NCBI RefSeq assembly: GCF_000149955.1
Contig: NC_030992.1
Span: 399,669-463,668 of the forward strand
Length of the DNA stretch: 64,000 bases
Direction: 5' to 3'
Source of the DNA: Fusarium oxysporum f. sp. lycopersici 4287
Lineage: Eukaryota; Ascomycota; Sordariomycetes; Hypocreales; Nectriaceae
The notes under the pieces are model-generated. The model worked only from the letters and a program-made list of their open reading frames with translations, was not told where the DNA came from and did not search any database. Position 1 is the stretch's first letter; each line of letters begins with the position of its first letter. Of the stretch, positions 42,872 through 54,965 are shown in pieces. The translations under genes and the position numbers were made by a program.

Positions 42872-45800
42872 ATGATCGCAAAAAAGGCGCAGGCAGAGTT
42901 GGAGGAGAAGCTGAAGAACGATGATCGCGATGTCGCCGATTTGTGGAAGGAAGCTCTCAAGAGTTATGAGAGTATCGTTGGTTTTGGTCTCCAGCGAAAA
43001 TTCGACAATGTCAATTCTATGCTTGACTTTGGAACTGACCAGATGAACAACTTTCATAAATTCAGACACGACAAGGGCAAAGTCGATCGCTTGAGAAGTC
43101 TGTTTTCGTCTAACCTGGACTTGGTGGAGAAGGGCGCCAACCAGATCATCGCTGCTGCAGCACCAGCATTTCCACCAGCTGCCGCCATCGGAACAGCCTT
43201 GACCTATATGCTCCAGGCTTGCCGATCTGTATCGGCCGATTACGACATCATCATTGTGTTCTTTGAGGATATGAACAGCTTCCTCACAAGAATCACTATC
43301 CTGGAGACAAGACTTCCAAAGTACAAAGCGTATCAGAATTGCTTGATGGAAGTTTTTAATTCTCTTCTTACCATGTGCGGTTTCGCACACAAGTACATCG
43401 AACTCGGTCGCTTCAAGAAATGGATCTCCAATTTGTTCAAAGGCGATGATGGTGAGCTTGGCGGTGCACGTGCGAACATGAACAAGAATCTTGAGCATCT
43501 TCAGCAAGCGACGGAGTTTGCTATTTTGAGCAATACCGAAGAATCTCTCAAAATGGCTTCTCAACTTGACGAGAACCAGAGGTCGCATGCTGAAATGCTC
43601 GAGCGTGTCGGACATACCATTGACACCATTCAAGAGAACACTGAGAACATCAAGGGTGACATTGCCAAGATCTTGAAGCTCTTCGGTGGCCAGAAGAAAG
43701 AGAGGTCTACGGAGAAACCTCAAGCGAAGAAACCAGCCTCGGCAAACAGCATCCGAAATGCCATGCCGGTCGTCTTCAACGATGGCCACGAGTACCAGAC
43801 ACTGAAAGAGACACTTCTCCCAGATTCATGCGGCTGGGTCTTCTCTGAGCCGGAATGGGAGGAATGGCTAAAGATTCCAGATGGAGAACGCCCGATCCTC
43901 GCTCTTACAGCTGAGCCTGGTAGTGGCAAGAGCCACTTGGCCGCTGCAGTGCATGACAAGCTCACCCAGAGAGCCAACGAAGACGAAACAGGGAATACTT
44001 GCGTTACACACTTTTATTTCCGAGAGCAGGAAGATGCCTTCGCTTTCTTTCTATGTGGTATAATCACCGTCATCAACCAGATCGCCGAGACCAACCACGC
44101 AGCTTGTGAAAAGTTCAATGCCCAGATTGCGAGGGATGACATTGAGATTGATACCAATCTGTGGCAGCATCTCGTAGAGCACCTCCTCGGGGCAGTTTTC
44201 GGACCAGAGTCAAAGTTCAGCTTGTTCATTGTCTTCGATGGACTGGATGAGCTTCGCGACCCCGAAGACTTTCAGCTGTTTCTTTCGGACTTCATCAACG
44301 AGAAGGGACTGAAGATATCGCTTGCGGTGACTTCGAGACCTGAGCAGCTGGATGATCTTCCCAAGAGCACGAAGCTTGTTCGCATTGAGGCGGATAAGAA
44401 GAAACAGAGTCAAGATATGAGGGCGCTGATCTGGAATCGTATCAACTCGCTCAATAATCTCAAGAGGTTTAGTCGCTACGTCCAGCAGAGAGTTGCTGAC
44501 ACGATTGAAGAAGTCTCTCCAAGTAAGAACGTCCTTTTTCATATAGAGATCACTTGACTGACAATTATTCTAGACATGCTTTATGCTGAGCATCTGCTTG
44601 CTCGTCTTGACAACCTAGGTCGCGAGGGCGCTGCCCTCCGAGCTCTCGGCCAAGAAATGCCCAAGAATCTTCATGACATCTACAAGATCTTGCTCGCAGA
44701 ATGTCAGCGTCGTATGCCAACCAAACATCAAGAAGTCTCTGCCACTTTGCTCCACTGGGTCGCTTTTGCCAAACGACTCCTCACCCTCACCGAGGTTCAA
44801 TCACTTCTTAAATACCTCGCCCAAGATGACAAATTTGACATTGAAGAGATCCGTGAGCTGTTTGACAAGTTCCTCAGAGTCGGTGGACCTGGCTACGACA
44901 CAGAAGTCCTGGCGCGGATTGCAGCTAGTGAGACTACCGCTGTGCAAGACTTGAAGCAGGACGAGGAGAATAAGCATGACAGTATTTACGACGATGGGCC
45001 GCTTCCGGTCACGTTCAAAGAGAGATCCATGAGACACTACTTCACCAACATCTCGTCCGGCGCTTCTGAATTTCGATGGGGACCTTCTGAAGCAAATCGA
45101 AGGATGCTTTTGACCAGTGCGGAGCTTCTGCGATCTCACCGAGGCAAAGTCGATGAGAGTTTACTCAAGTACTCTGCTTTGTTTCTGATCTCGCATTTCG
45201 TCGAGACCGATGCAGAACAGCATACTTCTGATGAGCAGATTGAAGTTCTCAAGGCCTTCTCAGAGACGATGGCTAATAAAACAGGGCTTGCTGAGATGCT
45301 AAGCAAGTCTGGTGTTACATATGGAGGGTCTGGCGGTGGTACATCCGTTACCAACGAGAAGGTGTCTCAGTGGGCAAAGCTGGTTGAGAAACCAGAGATC
45401 AGTGAAAAGCTTGATGGCTTCACTATCGAGTGGTGGAAGCGAGTTGGTCCAGATCCGCCAGCTTGTCGTCTTGACATTGCCAAGGGCTTTCTCCAACAAT
45501 TGTACCAGGCACAGACCCCGAAAGAGGCAGTTGAAGCGTACCAAGAGGTTCAAGGTGTCCTAAATGCGGTAAGTAATATCCTGTTTAAGTATAGATCAGG
45601 GCTGACCCATCTTAGTCTGGCTCGACAAAGCTACTGATGGACCAAGCTGCGATCAACTTCCCAAAAGAGTACGAGGATCGGAACCGCACAGCTAGTGACG
45701 ACGAGGCGTATAATGTAGCCACAGCTGCCTTGGGTGTCTTGAACCTCTTTGGCGACGATGTCAAGCCTGACGGAGGAGCATATCGAGCCGTTGCGGAGGT

Positions 45801-47466
45801 CCTCGATCAGTATAACTTCACCGAACCAGCCGAGAAGACATGCCGACAAGCTTTAGAGCTCTGCAACCCAGCTGACCATGAGTGGTACCGAGCGTCAAAC
45901 GTCCTCTCTCTGATTCTTTTGAAGCAAAAGAAGAAGAAAGCAGCTTTCGAAGTTGCAAGTCGTGCAGTCAATGAATTGCCAAACAACGAAGTTCCTCCTC
46001 CCCTCAAGCGAATCGTGTACACAGCATATGCTAGAGCTCAGCGCAAACTGGGTCAATTGGACGCCGCCCTCGAGTCATTCGCCAAAGCGAAAGCTAGTGA
46101 TCCCGACGGAATTACCCCCGGTGAAGATCTGGTAGACGAGCTTCAAGTCGTTGAGAGAAAGGCAGACAAGAGTGCCTACATCCAAATGCTCAAACAATGG
46201 AGCCTCCTTGAGAGAATCACCTGGATCGCATCCGATTACGCCGACAAGGGAGAAGAGAGACATGCAATCTTTTCCGACATTGCTTCAGAGACAGGTGAAC
46301 AGGACTTCATGGTCAAGTTCTACGAGGAAGCGATTGACTTCCTGGATAACCTCGATGCCGCTACGCCTGTGCGCCTTGATCTTGCGACTACATACTTTGA
46401 AGTGTGTCGCCAACCAGAAAAAGCACTTGAGATACTTGACAAGATTTTCGATAGCCGTGCAACAGGCTTCAGGTATCCGATATTGGGTGTAACAGCGTTA
46501 TGGATGATGACAAGCGCTGTGGACTGCATGACCAACGTCCAATTGGAACTATTCCGCAAATCTCGCAATCCCGTGTACAAGGCTGAACGCCTTGTCTCTC
46601 AGGCTAATTTCATGCAGCGCCCTTTGTCTCTGGATGTCCCGCGAACTTCAGCGTTCTGGACCAGTTCTCATCGAGTTGGACTGGCGTATATGTACCTCGT
46701 CATGGGCCCTTTGGAGAAGTTCCAGGAGAAGGCTCAGTCTCTGCTGGATGACTGTTTCGCTGGGCTGAATGATACAGTTGGATGGAATGATGCGCCGTAT
46801 TTTTGGATGTTGGCGCAAACATTGGCGCTGATGAGTAAAGCTCTTGGAAACGACGAGAAGTTGCGTCGATATGCTCGTATTGTTGGGTCTGCTATGCTTT
46901 CGAGGATAGTTAATCCTGATCAAGACAAGGAGACCAAGGCTGAGGAAGAGGCGGATGACGATAAGAAGGTTGACGAAAGCCCAAAGGAAGAAGATGTAAA
47001 GGTGGTTCCACAAGAAAAGCACTCCGCTGAAGAAGATCAAGAAGACGTCGACACTAGCGACGAGGAAGAAGAAACCGGTCCTCCACCCACCGACGAGGGA
47101 GATCTCCTCTCGGAAGAAACCTACTACAGCTGTGGTGGCTTCTGTAACCCAGTGCGCAAGTTCAAATGGTGGGGAAATCGCTCCGCATATCTATACGTAA
47201 CCTTTGCATCAGGCATGATATGCGAAGAGTGCCAGGCAGAGTGCGATGCCGTGCAGCGTGGCGAAAAGCCATTCAAGGGACGATACTTTTACGGCGTCGG
47301 TCAGGGTAAGCTCAAGCTTCCTGTCGAGGGCTGGCGTGGAGTTAAGAATGGTGTTGTGAGGATTGAGGGGGAAGAGGATGTCAAGATGGATGATTTCCTG
47401 AAGAGGCTGGAGACGGAGGTTTGTAAGGATGCGTGGGAACGGCTTTGGGCCGGTGATGCGTTTTGA
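42872..47466 (+). CDS. Goodbye-NACHT-TPR STAND protein with C-terminal Cys motif
   Basis: Three exons (42872-44522, 44574-45568, 45616-47466) give 1,498 residues without any break. The N-terminus (VADLWKEALKSYESIVGF, AAAPAFPPAAAIGTAL) matches the fungal STAND Goodbye domain. A coiled-coil stretch follows near residues 215-280. Walker A is AEPGSGKSH near 348 and Walker B LFIVFDGLDE near 450, with SLAVTSRPE after it. From about 890 to 1290 there are TPR-like helical pairs (AYARAQRKLGQLDAALESF). A very acidic stretch leads to a CGGFCNP...CEECQAEC region that could bind zinc. Such proteins act as intracellular switches in fungal recognition. The C-terminal Cys module after TPRs is unusual. Confidence 0.87.
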
Positions 47467-47514
47467 GAACTGAATCCAGTGTTTGTTATATTATTGTTTG
47501 TGTATTTAAGTTAT

Positions 47515-47699
47515 GGGATTTCCACTACAATTTCCGCATCGACATCACCGTCCTTGATGGCCGCCTCTACATGACCTTCCAAGGTATTGAGAACAAGACT
47601 TATGAGCTGAGGCACTATCATCACCATTCGTGGACGTGGAATGTAATGAGACAGCAATGCATGGGCGATATCCAACAAGACCCTGGATATCGTACATAA
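47515..47699 (+). pseudogene. Possible relic of a serine-hydrolase C-terminal domain
   Basis: Reading the plus strand gives FRIDITVLDGRLYMTF followed by ENKTYELRHYHHHSW, which resembles the beta-rich C-terminal domain of fungal beta-lactamase-like hydrolases. There is no start codon or catalytic part nearby, and it lies directly after the NACHT gene. A broken hydrolase of this family lies at 54966-56165. The match is by eye only. Confidence 0.35.
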
Positions 47700-47984
47700 T
47701 CGAGATTTCATTGCAGGGATCAGAAAAAAGCTCGGTCTTTGCTTTGGATGTATGAAGAACAACTAAAGGAGCCATGTGTGTTGGAGCTTGAAGACAGATC
47801 TCACTGATGGCTTATGGTACCGTCGCGCATAATTGTACTGAATGTTGTATTTCAACCAGTTGTTTTCTATTAAATATCTAAAATAATTTAACTCCTCTTT
47901 GCTTGGATTACCTACTGACCTGGATAACGTAAAGCTATATAGCCTTTACTATGCTATGCCTACATTTTATAAATTCCATTCCGC

Positions 47985-49861
47985 TCACACAGCACTGTCA
48001 TACCTGGCCTGACGGACCGTCGGGGTCTTTGTGGTATGAACGGAAGCCATGTCATCATGGACAGTCTTCTCAGTGACGATGACAGCTCCCACATCTGCGT
48101 GATCTGCGCCACCAAATAGTACGTCCATGTGCTCCAGGGACACCCCCTTAGTTTCTGGGATACAGAACCAAACGAAGACGAAGAGAACAATATTAATAGC
48201 ACCAAACATATACATAGCGTAGCTGTCAAAAACAAGTTAGTACGTTGAGATTTCAGGCAGAATTGGAGTAACATACAATCCCTTTGCGGAAAGAAATATG
48301 GGAAAGATTTGTTCTGCACTATTTGTTAGTTATCAGGTCGGGTAAAGCGAATATGGATACTTGCGGAGAATGATGCTTGCGATAGACTGACACTGAGTGG
48401 TCATAGCGACGGCCTGCGCACGAATGTTCATGGAAAAGATCTCTGAAGTCCAGATCCACACTGTTGCACCCCAAGAAGGCTTGAAGAACAGTGCAAACAG
48501 GAACATCAAGAAGACGGTCGCAATGCCTACACTGGAAGACTTGGATCCATCCTCAAGAGTCGGCGTCTCGGTGACGACGGCTGCGGCTGCAAACATGCAG
48601 ACTGCCATACCAGCAACACCAATGAGGAGGATAGGTCTTCGGCCCAGGAAATCCGTCATCCAGGTGGCATTCAGAGTGAAAAGAATGTTAAAGGTTCCAG
48701 CTAAGGCGTTGATAAGCTGGATCTGACTATTTGAAGTAAAGACCTTTTTGTAAATGATGGTAGAGTATGTTGCGAGGGAGTTGTTTCCGGTAAGTTGTTG
48801 TCCAATATTGATAGCAGCCGCGAGGACTAGCGAAGTCAGGCAATGAGCATGAACAGGGCCAATAAAACTTACGAATGCGCCTTCTCACAGATTTATCCGT
48901 CCACAGCAACTTGTATCTGGTCCAAGTGCTGTTTGTCTGTTTCTTTTCAAACGCAATGGCTTGTCGTATATCTTGCATCTCTTTGGCAATAAGGTCTGGG
49001 TCGTCGCGTATTCAAGAGGATATCGTATGCTTCTTCAAATCTGTCATTCTGGACATACCTGCAGCTTGATGAGCATCGCATTTCAGAAAAGCATCCTGTT
49101 TGCCTCAGACAGTGGGGTTCTCAACGGCCTACCATCTTGGAGTCTCAGGACAGAAGAAAAGCCCCGAAATGATGATGACAGGAAAAAAGACTTGAAGGAG
49201 CATAACGATTCTCCAGTCCCATTCTCCGAGGCTCTCAGCGTTTTTGGAGCATGCGTAGTTGATCCAATATGCGACAAAAGATCCCACAGCGAAGTTGAGC
49301 TGCCAGAAACTCATGATAGTGCCCCGAAGATTAGCCGGTGCTATTTCGTTGATGAAAACTGGTCCAGCTGGCATCATCAATCCCTGACCAAAACCGGTGA
49401 TGACGCGACCGGCGATAAAACCACCGATGACAGGAGGTGTAAACGCCGAAACAAAGGTCGAGATGATGACAAGTATGGCGCCCACCCACATACTCCATTT
49501 GCGGCCGAATCGGTCGGAGACTAGAGCCGACAGGAAAACGCCTGGAAGACGAACAATATGAGCATCAAGCTGATGACCTGAAATGATGGACGATTACCTG
49601 CAACGATATTGCTTACGCTCATCGCGGTATTGACGGAGCCGATAGTGGATGGAGACTGGCCATTAAATAGTTCAGATCAAGGACTAAACGATGCATGGTG
49701 TTGGTAGGAAAGGAGCATACGGGATTATCAAAGTAGTTCATGAAATGGACTGAACCCTGCGCTGCGTTGAAAGTAGAGGAATCATAACCGTAGACAGCCA
49801 TACAAGTACAAGGAATGAGGCAAGAGAACCAGAGGTTCGCCTTCTTCGAGTTGAAGAGCAT
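47985..49861 (-). CDS. Hexose/sugar transporter family MFS protein, one frame break
   Basis: The spliced reading gives a sugar porter: YGYDSSTFNAAQGS, then STIGSVNTAMSV, DRFGRKW, GRVITGFGQG, PETPRW, NIGQQLTGNNSLATYS, DFLGRRP and the end motif PETKGVSLEHMD. All introns have good borders and phases. At about 49001-49012 the frame moves: EEAYDILLNTR continues as DDPDLIAKEM only in another frame (one base extra or two missing). The carrier would be non-functional if this is real. Twelve helices are otherwise present. It is head-to-head with a Zn2Cys6 regulator, a common arrangement for specific nutrient carriers. Confidence 0.82.
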
Positions 49862-50278
49862 AGTGGGCAAGCGCTGCCTAATTTACTGTGAAGAACAGTG
49901 AATTGATGGCATAAAATGGTGTTGAGAAGAGTAAAGTCGTCGGTCGAATGAAGTTTGCGCGGTGCATCTATTACATATCCCGGGGAAGGGATCCACAATC
50001 AGGGCCAGGTCTAGAAGCATTGTAGGTACGTAGACGTTGAGTTGGACAAGAATGGTTAGCAGCGGCCGCCCTATACCGTTGTACTGACCAGGCATTGGAG
50101 ACCCTGCATCTGCATTGACAAGGTCAACAGGCGCTTTAGCTGCTATTTCCGAACTAGTCTTAAGTAGTGAATATTGTTAGTCAGCCGATTAGGTAACTAG
50201 GCCCTCACAACTCTTTCCCCTCTTTTTCATGTGTTTTCATCTTATCACAGCCCATGGAGGTCCAATCGAAACAGCACA
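49862..50278. promoter_or_regulatory. Divergent promoter, sugar transporter / Zn2Cys6 regulator
   Basis: 417 bp between two opposite starts. A CGG-type spaced site for the regulator was not clearly identified. A pyrimidine-rich tract (50211-50230) precedes the regulator's start. Co-regulation is an inference from the arrangement alone. Confidence 0.4.
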
Positions 50279-51831
50279 ATGAAACTACCTACGGCGTGCT
50301 CGAGGTGCAGAAGGAGGCGCAAAAAGTGCTTCCGAACAAAACCTGGAGGCCCGTGTGATGCCTGTGCCAAAAAACAGCATCATCAATGCTCGCTCGTCCC
50401 GACTTGTCCTCAGCCACGACGTGTCTCTCCACAGCCACAGCATGTCTCGGCCAAACACAATGATCTGAACCCACAATCTTCTCTCTCGCATGACCTCATT
50501 GAAGAACTTGTGGAGAATTATATTTACTACATACTTGACAGGCCTCATACTCTCTTCCATCTACCCACCTTGCGAACTGCAGTGAGAGAAGATACGTTGG
50601 GTGATGCCTTGCTGTCCGCCATACTGGCATTTGGCTGTCGATTCCATGATAAGCCTGAGATAGCATCCCTTGGGCCTGCTTTCATGCAAAAGTCCAAAAA
50701 CCTACTGAAGCAAGATATGGAGAACATCTGTCTTGAGAATATCCAGACCTGCGTCCTGCTTGCAAATTTATCGTCGTCGTCAAAGAATTCAGAATCTGAA
50801 GCCCTCTTTGTTGCCCTCGGCATTCGTATGGCCGAAATTCTTGGTCTGGATCGTCCGGATCCGGAAGACTCTGAGGTTTTACGTGAAACAAAATGCAGAG
50901 TATGGTGGACGTTGTTCATGGCAGACCGTTGGAGTTCGGTCGGTCGCAACCTCCGTCGCGCGATGCCAGACTTTAATCAGGAGACTCCCCTACCAATGGA
51001 TGAAGACGTTTTTCATCATCTGGATGTTGACCAAGGTAGTGAGAGATCTCCCACGCGCCCTCGTACACTGGGACTTTGGGCATACAATATCATGCTTGCA
51101 AAACAGCTGGGGCCTATCCGGGACTTAAATAAGCAGTGGAATCAGGAGGATCTCTCCGAAGATTACGTGATGCAACGCGTCGCGGATCTAGCAGAAGGTC
51201 TACAACTTTGGGAAGCGGGTCTTCCCGAGGAAAAGAAGGCGACAGAGGAGAACCTTCGGGCACACAGTGCCAAAAGTCTTGGAGGACCGTTCCTCGCCAT
51301 ACATACAGGCTACCACCAGCATTTCGTGCTTCTGTTATTCAGGTTCCTGGACCTCAATCGGACCCAGACACCCAAGACAATCGAGTATGCCGAGCTCTGC
51401 AAGTATCACGCAAGGTCGATTAGTCAACTCGTCCAGCTCTCTCGCCAAGTTCCGAATTGTGCAATGGTCTTTGGAGGAGTGGGCTACATGACAGTTGCCT
51501 CTTCTGCGGTACTGCTGCATACACTCATTTTCGGCCAGCAAGATGACACGGCTGATATCAGAGCCAAGTTAGAGTCCAATTATGAAACCATCTATGAGCT
51601 TCAAAGATACTGGCCTTCGATTCAAAACTCGGTCAGTAGAGAAACTTGTATTAGCAGTCAAAATTCTGACAGAAAGTATAGGTAAAACGTCTTGAACTGT
51701 TCCAAAAGACTTGTACAAGGCCCGGCGCAATGCAAACCTATAAGTTCGACAAGTGGATGGTGAGATTCCTGGTGGAACACCATCTCCCGCTGGATGAGCC
51801 TGAAGGGGATCTATCGCCTGGTGAGGTATAA
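50279..51831 (+). CDS. Zn2Cys6 transcription factor
   Basis: Two exons (50279-51631, 51682-51831) give 500 residues. The ATG at 50279 directly precedes the zinc cluster CSRCRRRRKKC...CDACAKKQHHQC (spacing 2-6-8-2-6). The middle-homology region shows LSAILAFGCRFHDKP, ENIQTCVLLANL, CRVWWTLFMADRWSS and the usual helical tail. It is complete and has no breaks. The last exon is short and joins in phase. It lies opposite the sugar transporter and could control it. The target is unknown. Confidence 0.88.
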
Positions 51832-52189
51832 CATGACTTCTATGTTCTAGGGTGAATGTTTGCGTTAATAGCTGCGTAGACGGTGATGAGTTGTAGGATT
51901 TCTTTATAAGTATATTCGTCGCGCCGTTTCGTCGGGTCGGTCGTACTGGTAGCTCATGGAGACGTGAGACGTGAGACGGCGGAACGTCTGACCATTATAT
52001 AAGGCGATGAAGGGGGCATATTTATCTTCTCGGGCCGTATTTACAAAGTCCCACTGATAGCATACAATAGAAACTACTGAATTCTTTGATCCATACGCTA
52101 ATCTACGTATCGTGAATTGCGCGCTTCAGAGTGGTATCCTGTGTTGACGTCCCCATAACTCCCAGCTAATTCCGGGGGTTAAAACTTGA
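51832..52189. other. Intergenic, no gene seen
   Basis: 358 bp between two convergent frames. It contains a short direct repeat (GACGTGAGACGTGAGACGG at 51960-51978). Nothing else was recognised. Confidence 0.5.
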
Positions 52190-52672
52190 CTAGTCTACAA
52201 GCGTTTCCATGGGAGTGGGGTCGACGTCGGGATTTGTTTGTTTAACCCGACGGCTGACAAGTGTCGGGAATCGCTCCAAGACCGCCGCAGCAAAGTCATC
52301 GTCGGGATTTACTTTCTTAGTCCGACTGCCGGAAAGCGTCGGGAAACAATCCAAGACCGCGACAAAGTGGGGCTGCTGAAAATCAAAATCGTCTGGTCTT
52401 GAGTCGTAGCATACATCTATTGGTGGGCTAATGATTTGGACAGGGGGCATGATGCCATTGCAGACGTACCTCAGCCTGGAGTCCATACAGACCAGCACGT
52501 GATGCACACCACTTCCCACGCAGCCAGGTGGCGCGAACAAACAATTTGAAGAAACGGAAAAGCTTGTCACGCCCGTTGCGAGCTGTAAACTGCACTTGGC
52601 TGGTACCTTGACATTGCGGTCAGGTCGGAATCCCAATCGCAATGCTCTATCCGTATCATAGAATCTTTTCAC
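52190..52672 (-). CDS. Hypothetical protein with an internal tandem repeat
   Basis: An open frame of 160 codons without an ATG at its 5' end; the first ATG lies about 80 codons in, so an upstream exon or a shorter product is likely. The C-terminal part contains two copies of a 30-residue unit: VLDCFPTLSGSRTKKVNPD and VLERFPTLVSRRVKQTNPD, in tandem. I do not recognise the family. It may be the 3' exon of a longer gene or a relic. Confidence 0.35.
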   Translation of the reverse strand: MKRFYDTDRALRLGFRPDRNVKVPAKCSLQLATGVTSFSVSSNCLFAPPGCVGSGVHHVLVCMDSRLRYVCNGIMPPVQIISPPIDVCYDSRPDDFDFQQPHFVAVLDCFPTLSGSRTKKVNPDDDFAAAVLERFPTLVSRRVKQTNPDVDPTPMETLVD

Positions 52673-53355
52673 GTGTAAATAATTTGGCAGGATTGTTATG
52701 CGAGATATTCCGACAACTCAGCAGGGAAAACCCTTGTCGTCTTCGAAGCATCTAGACCTTTTCAGAAGTGGTCAAAAACGTAAGCAATCAGATAACGAAA
52801 AAAGTTCGGATAATCCCGTTGCATATTGCACTAACTTATGCAGTCAAGACCTGATCCCTGCTCCGACAATGTCGTATAACGAGTCACTAGCCTGAATTGT
52901 CTAGGTTGAGAAAGTTCCACTCTCACAGCCCTAAATTTCCCCAAGAACAGATGACGAAACAATCCTTGTCATTTGGTAGCTTGTATGGTCAAAGCAACGG
53001 TTTTGATGAGATTAACTCGGGGAAGAACACTCCGAATTCGACCTCCTGTCTTAAAATAACATCTTCAGCCATCTTCACATCGCTTGTGACACCTACATGG
53101 CCCCCAAACTAGCGGTTAATTAGCTTTGCAGCCTTAAAGTCAAGGATAAAATAGGAAGTAGTAACTTCTTATCTTACATAAATATTCAATATCACTCTTC
53201 CCTTCTTGTTTATACCAAGACTCCGTTTCTCCCTTTATGATATTTATCTTAAGATCTACATCTCACACCACATTGTCAGGAGGACCTTCCGAAAACTCCA
53301 TTTTACCAGACCTCACATCTGGAGGCATACTTGTATAAAGCACATACAAGCCACC
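52673..53355. other. Intergenic, no convincing gene
   Basis: 680 bp with short open frames on the plus strand only. It contains the leader of the next regulator, including an AC-rich stretch before its ATG. Confidence 0.5.
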
Positions 53356-54565
53356 ATGAGTCCCTCATGCAGATCTATCAAACCTCGCTTCACATCACTT
53401 TCACCAAGCCCTAAATTTTCAGAAGGGTTGAGAAAGGCTGATAGAGCCTGTGAAAAGTGCACGCGTACGAAGAAAAAATGCGACAAATCGTTGCCCAGTT
53501 GTTCGCGCTGTAAGCGGTATGTAGGAATCTGTCCAACATAAGAATTATTCTCAGTTTGTCTATTACTGTAACTAACCTTCTAGGCTCAGGAACAAATGCT
53601 GTTATGACTATGTATATACTCCGTCAGTCACTACTGTCATAAGACCGGAGAATGCTATAAAGTCTCCACCTCACATACCGGGCATGCTCAAGCCATTCCT
53701 TGACATTTCCAGCTCTATGATTTTGAGCCTACTCTCTTCACGAAACGCCATCCCGAGTTACTCTATTCAACACTACTTGGAGACCATAAACCCCTACCTT
53801 ACTATAGTTCATCCGGAACTCTTCGCCTTACGCACCAATAATACCGGGTCCGACTCCATTTCCAATCAAGAGCTTCAGGACCCTGCTACTACCCTTCTGG
53901 CTGTATGTATGCAGCTCTTTACTCACAACGATGATTCAGGTATCAAAGGAGAGGAGAATGTTGATATGCCAATCTATCGGGCTGCCAAGCAAATCTTAAG
54001 TATCCTGCGAGCCCTTGATAGTCCAAGTATCGAGCTTATTCAGTGTTCTATCCTGCTCGCATTCTACGAGTATACCCACGAGGATCTCGGGCGCGCCTAT
54101 GTCAGTATTGGAGATGCTAATACCATGGCTTTGATTCTACACGTGGGCCCTGGAAAATACCTTGAGGATGAGAGGGAAGCCTTAATCCCTTACGAGGAAG
54201 AAGAACGGCGCTGCGTTTACTGGAGTCTCTTTGTGCTTGATCGTCTGGTCCACACCGATTATTCTCTTCTTCATATGCCGCACCAGATACCACCTGCTGT
54301 TGTATCTCCTCCCGCCGCCGATGACCTTTTACCGACAAACCATTTACTTTGGTATGATGAGGGTCAGTCGCCTTACTACGTCACTCAGCGATATCCTGCA
54401 GATACTGCATTCTCGGTGCCTGTCGGAGCTTTCCAGAGGAATTGCCAGTACGCCATGCTCTATACCGGAACACCTTCCCCTCAGTCCCATTCAGGTCCAT
54501 CAGCCTATGAGTGGGCTAAGCCTACTGTCACCTCGGTGTTGCCTATTAGTAGCTTAGACCTATAG
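53356..54565 (+). CDS. Zn2Cys6 transcription factor, apparently C-terminally shortened
   Basis: Two exons (53356-53516, 53584-54565) give 380 residues. The zinc cluster CEKCTRTKKKC...CSRCKRLRNKC is split by the intron and is regular after splicing (spacing 2-6-6-2-6). The fungal_trans part follows well (YSIQHYLETINPYLTIVHP, EERRCVYWSLFVLDRLV) up to about FQRNCQYAML. The sequence then turns unlike the family and stops at 54563, leaving about 100 residues missing relative to usual length. Either an exon was missed or the gene is truncated. No domain was found in the next 400 bp. Confidence 0.75.
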
Positions 54566-54965
54566 GCGCTATCTAATTTTACGAACCTATATGTTATATC
54601 ATGATTATGAGTTATTTCCGCCATATTATGGTTCGGCGCTTGGAGTCACTATTCCTCTACGGCAACCCTCTTAATGTGCACTGGCGTAATGCCAATTTGC
54701 GAAGCCCAACTGACTCCGTCCACCTTCCTCGACTCCTTATGACGGTGAAAGCTGACAATGAATTGAACCCATTTCAATCAATCAATAAATTCCCGAAGAA
54801 CAAACTCTTCGCGTGAAGAGGGAAAAGGAGTCAACTCATGGTGTTGTGATGCAACATTGTTGACAACCATTATCAGACTCTTCTCTGTCTTTAGCCTGAT
54901 ATCCAGCGTCATCTTTAGCCCTGCATTGACATACTTACCACATAGCTCGCAAGATTAATATTAAG
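54566..54965. other. Intergenic, no gene seen
   Basis: 400 bp between the shortened regulator and the broken hydrolase on the opposite strand. It may hold the lost 3' part of the regulator, but no matching frame was found. Confidence 0.45.

Noticed and set aside
42860..43789. 309-codon open frame antisense to the Goodbye-NACHT gene
   Set aside because: It is a shadow of the sense gene, with no recognisable protein features.
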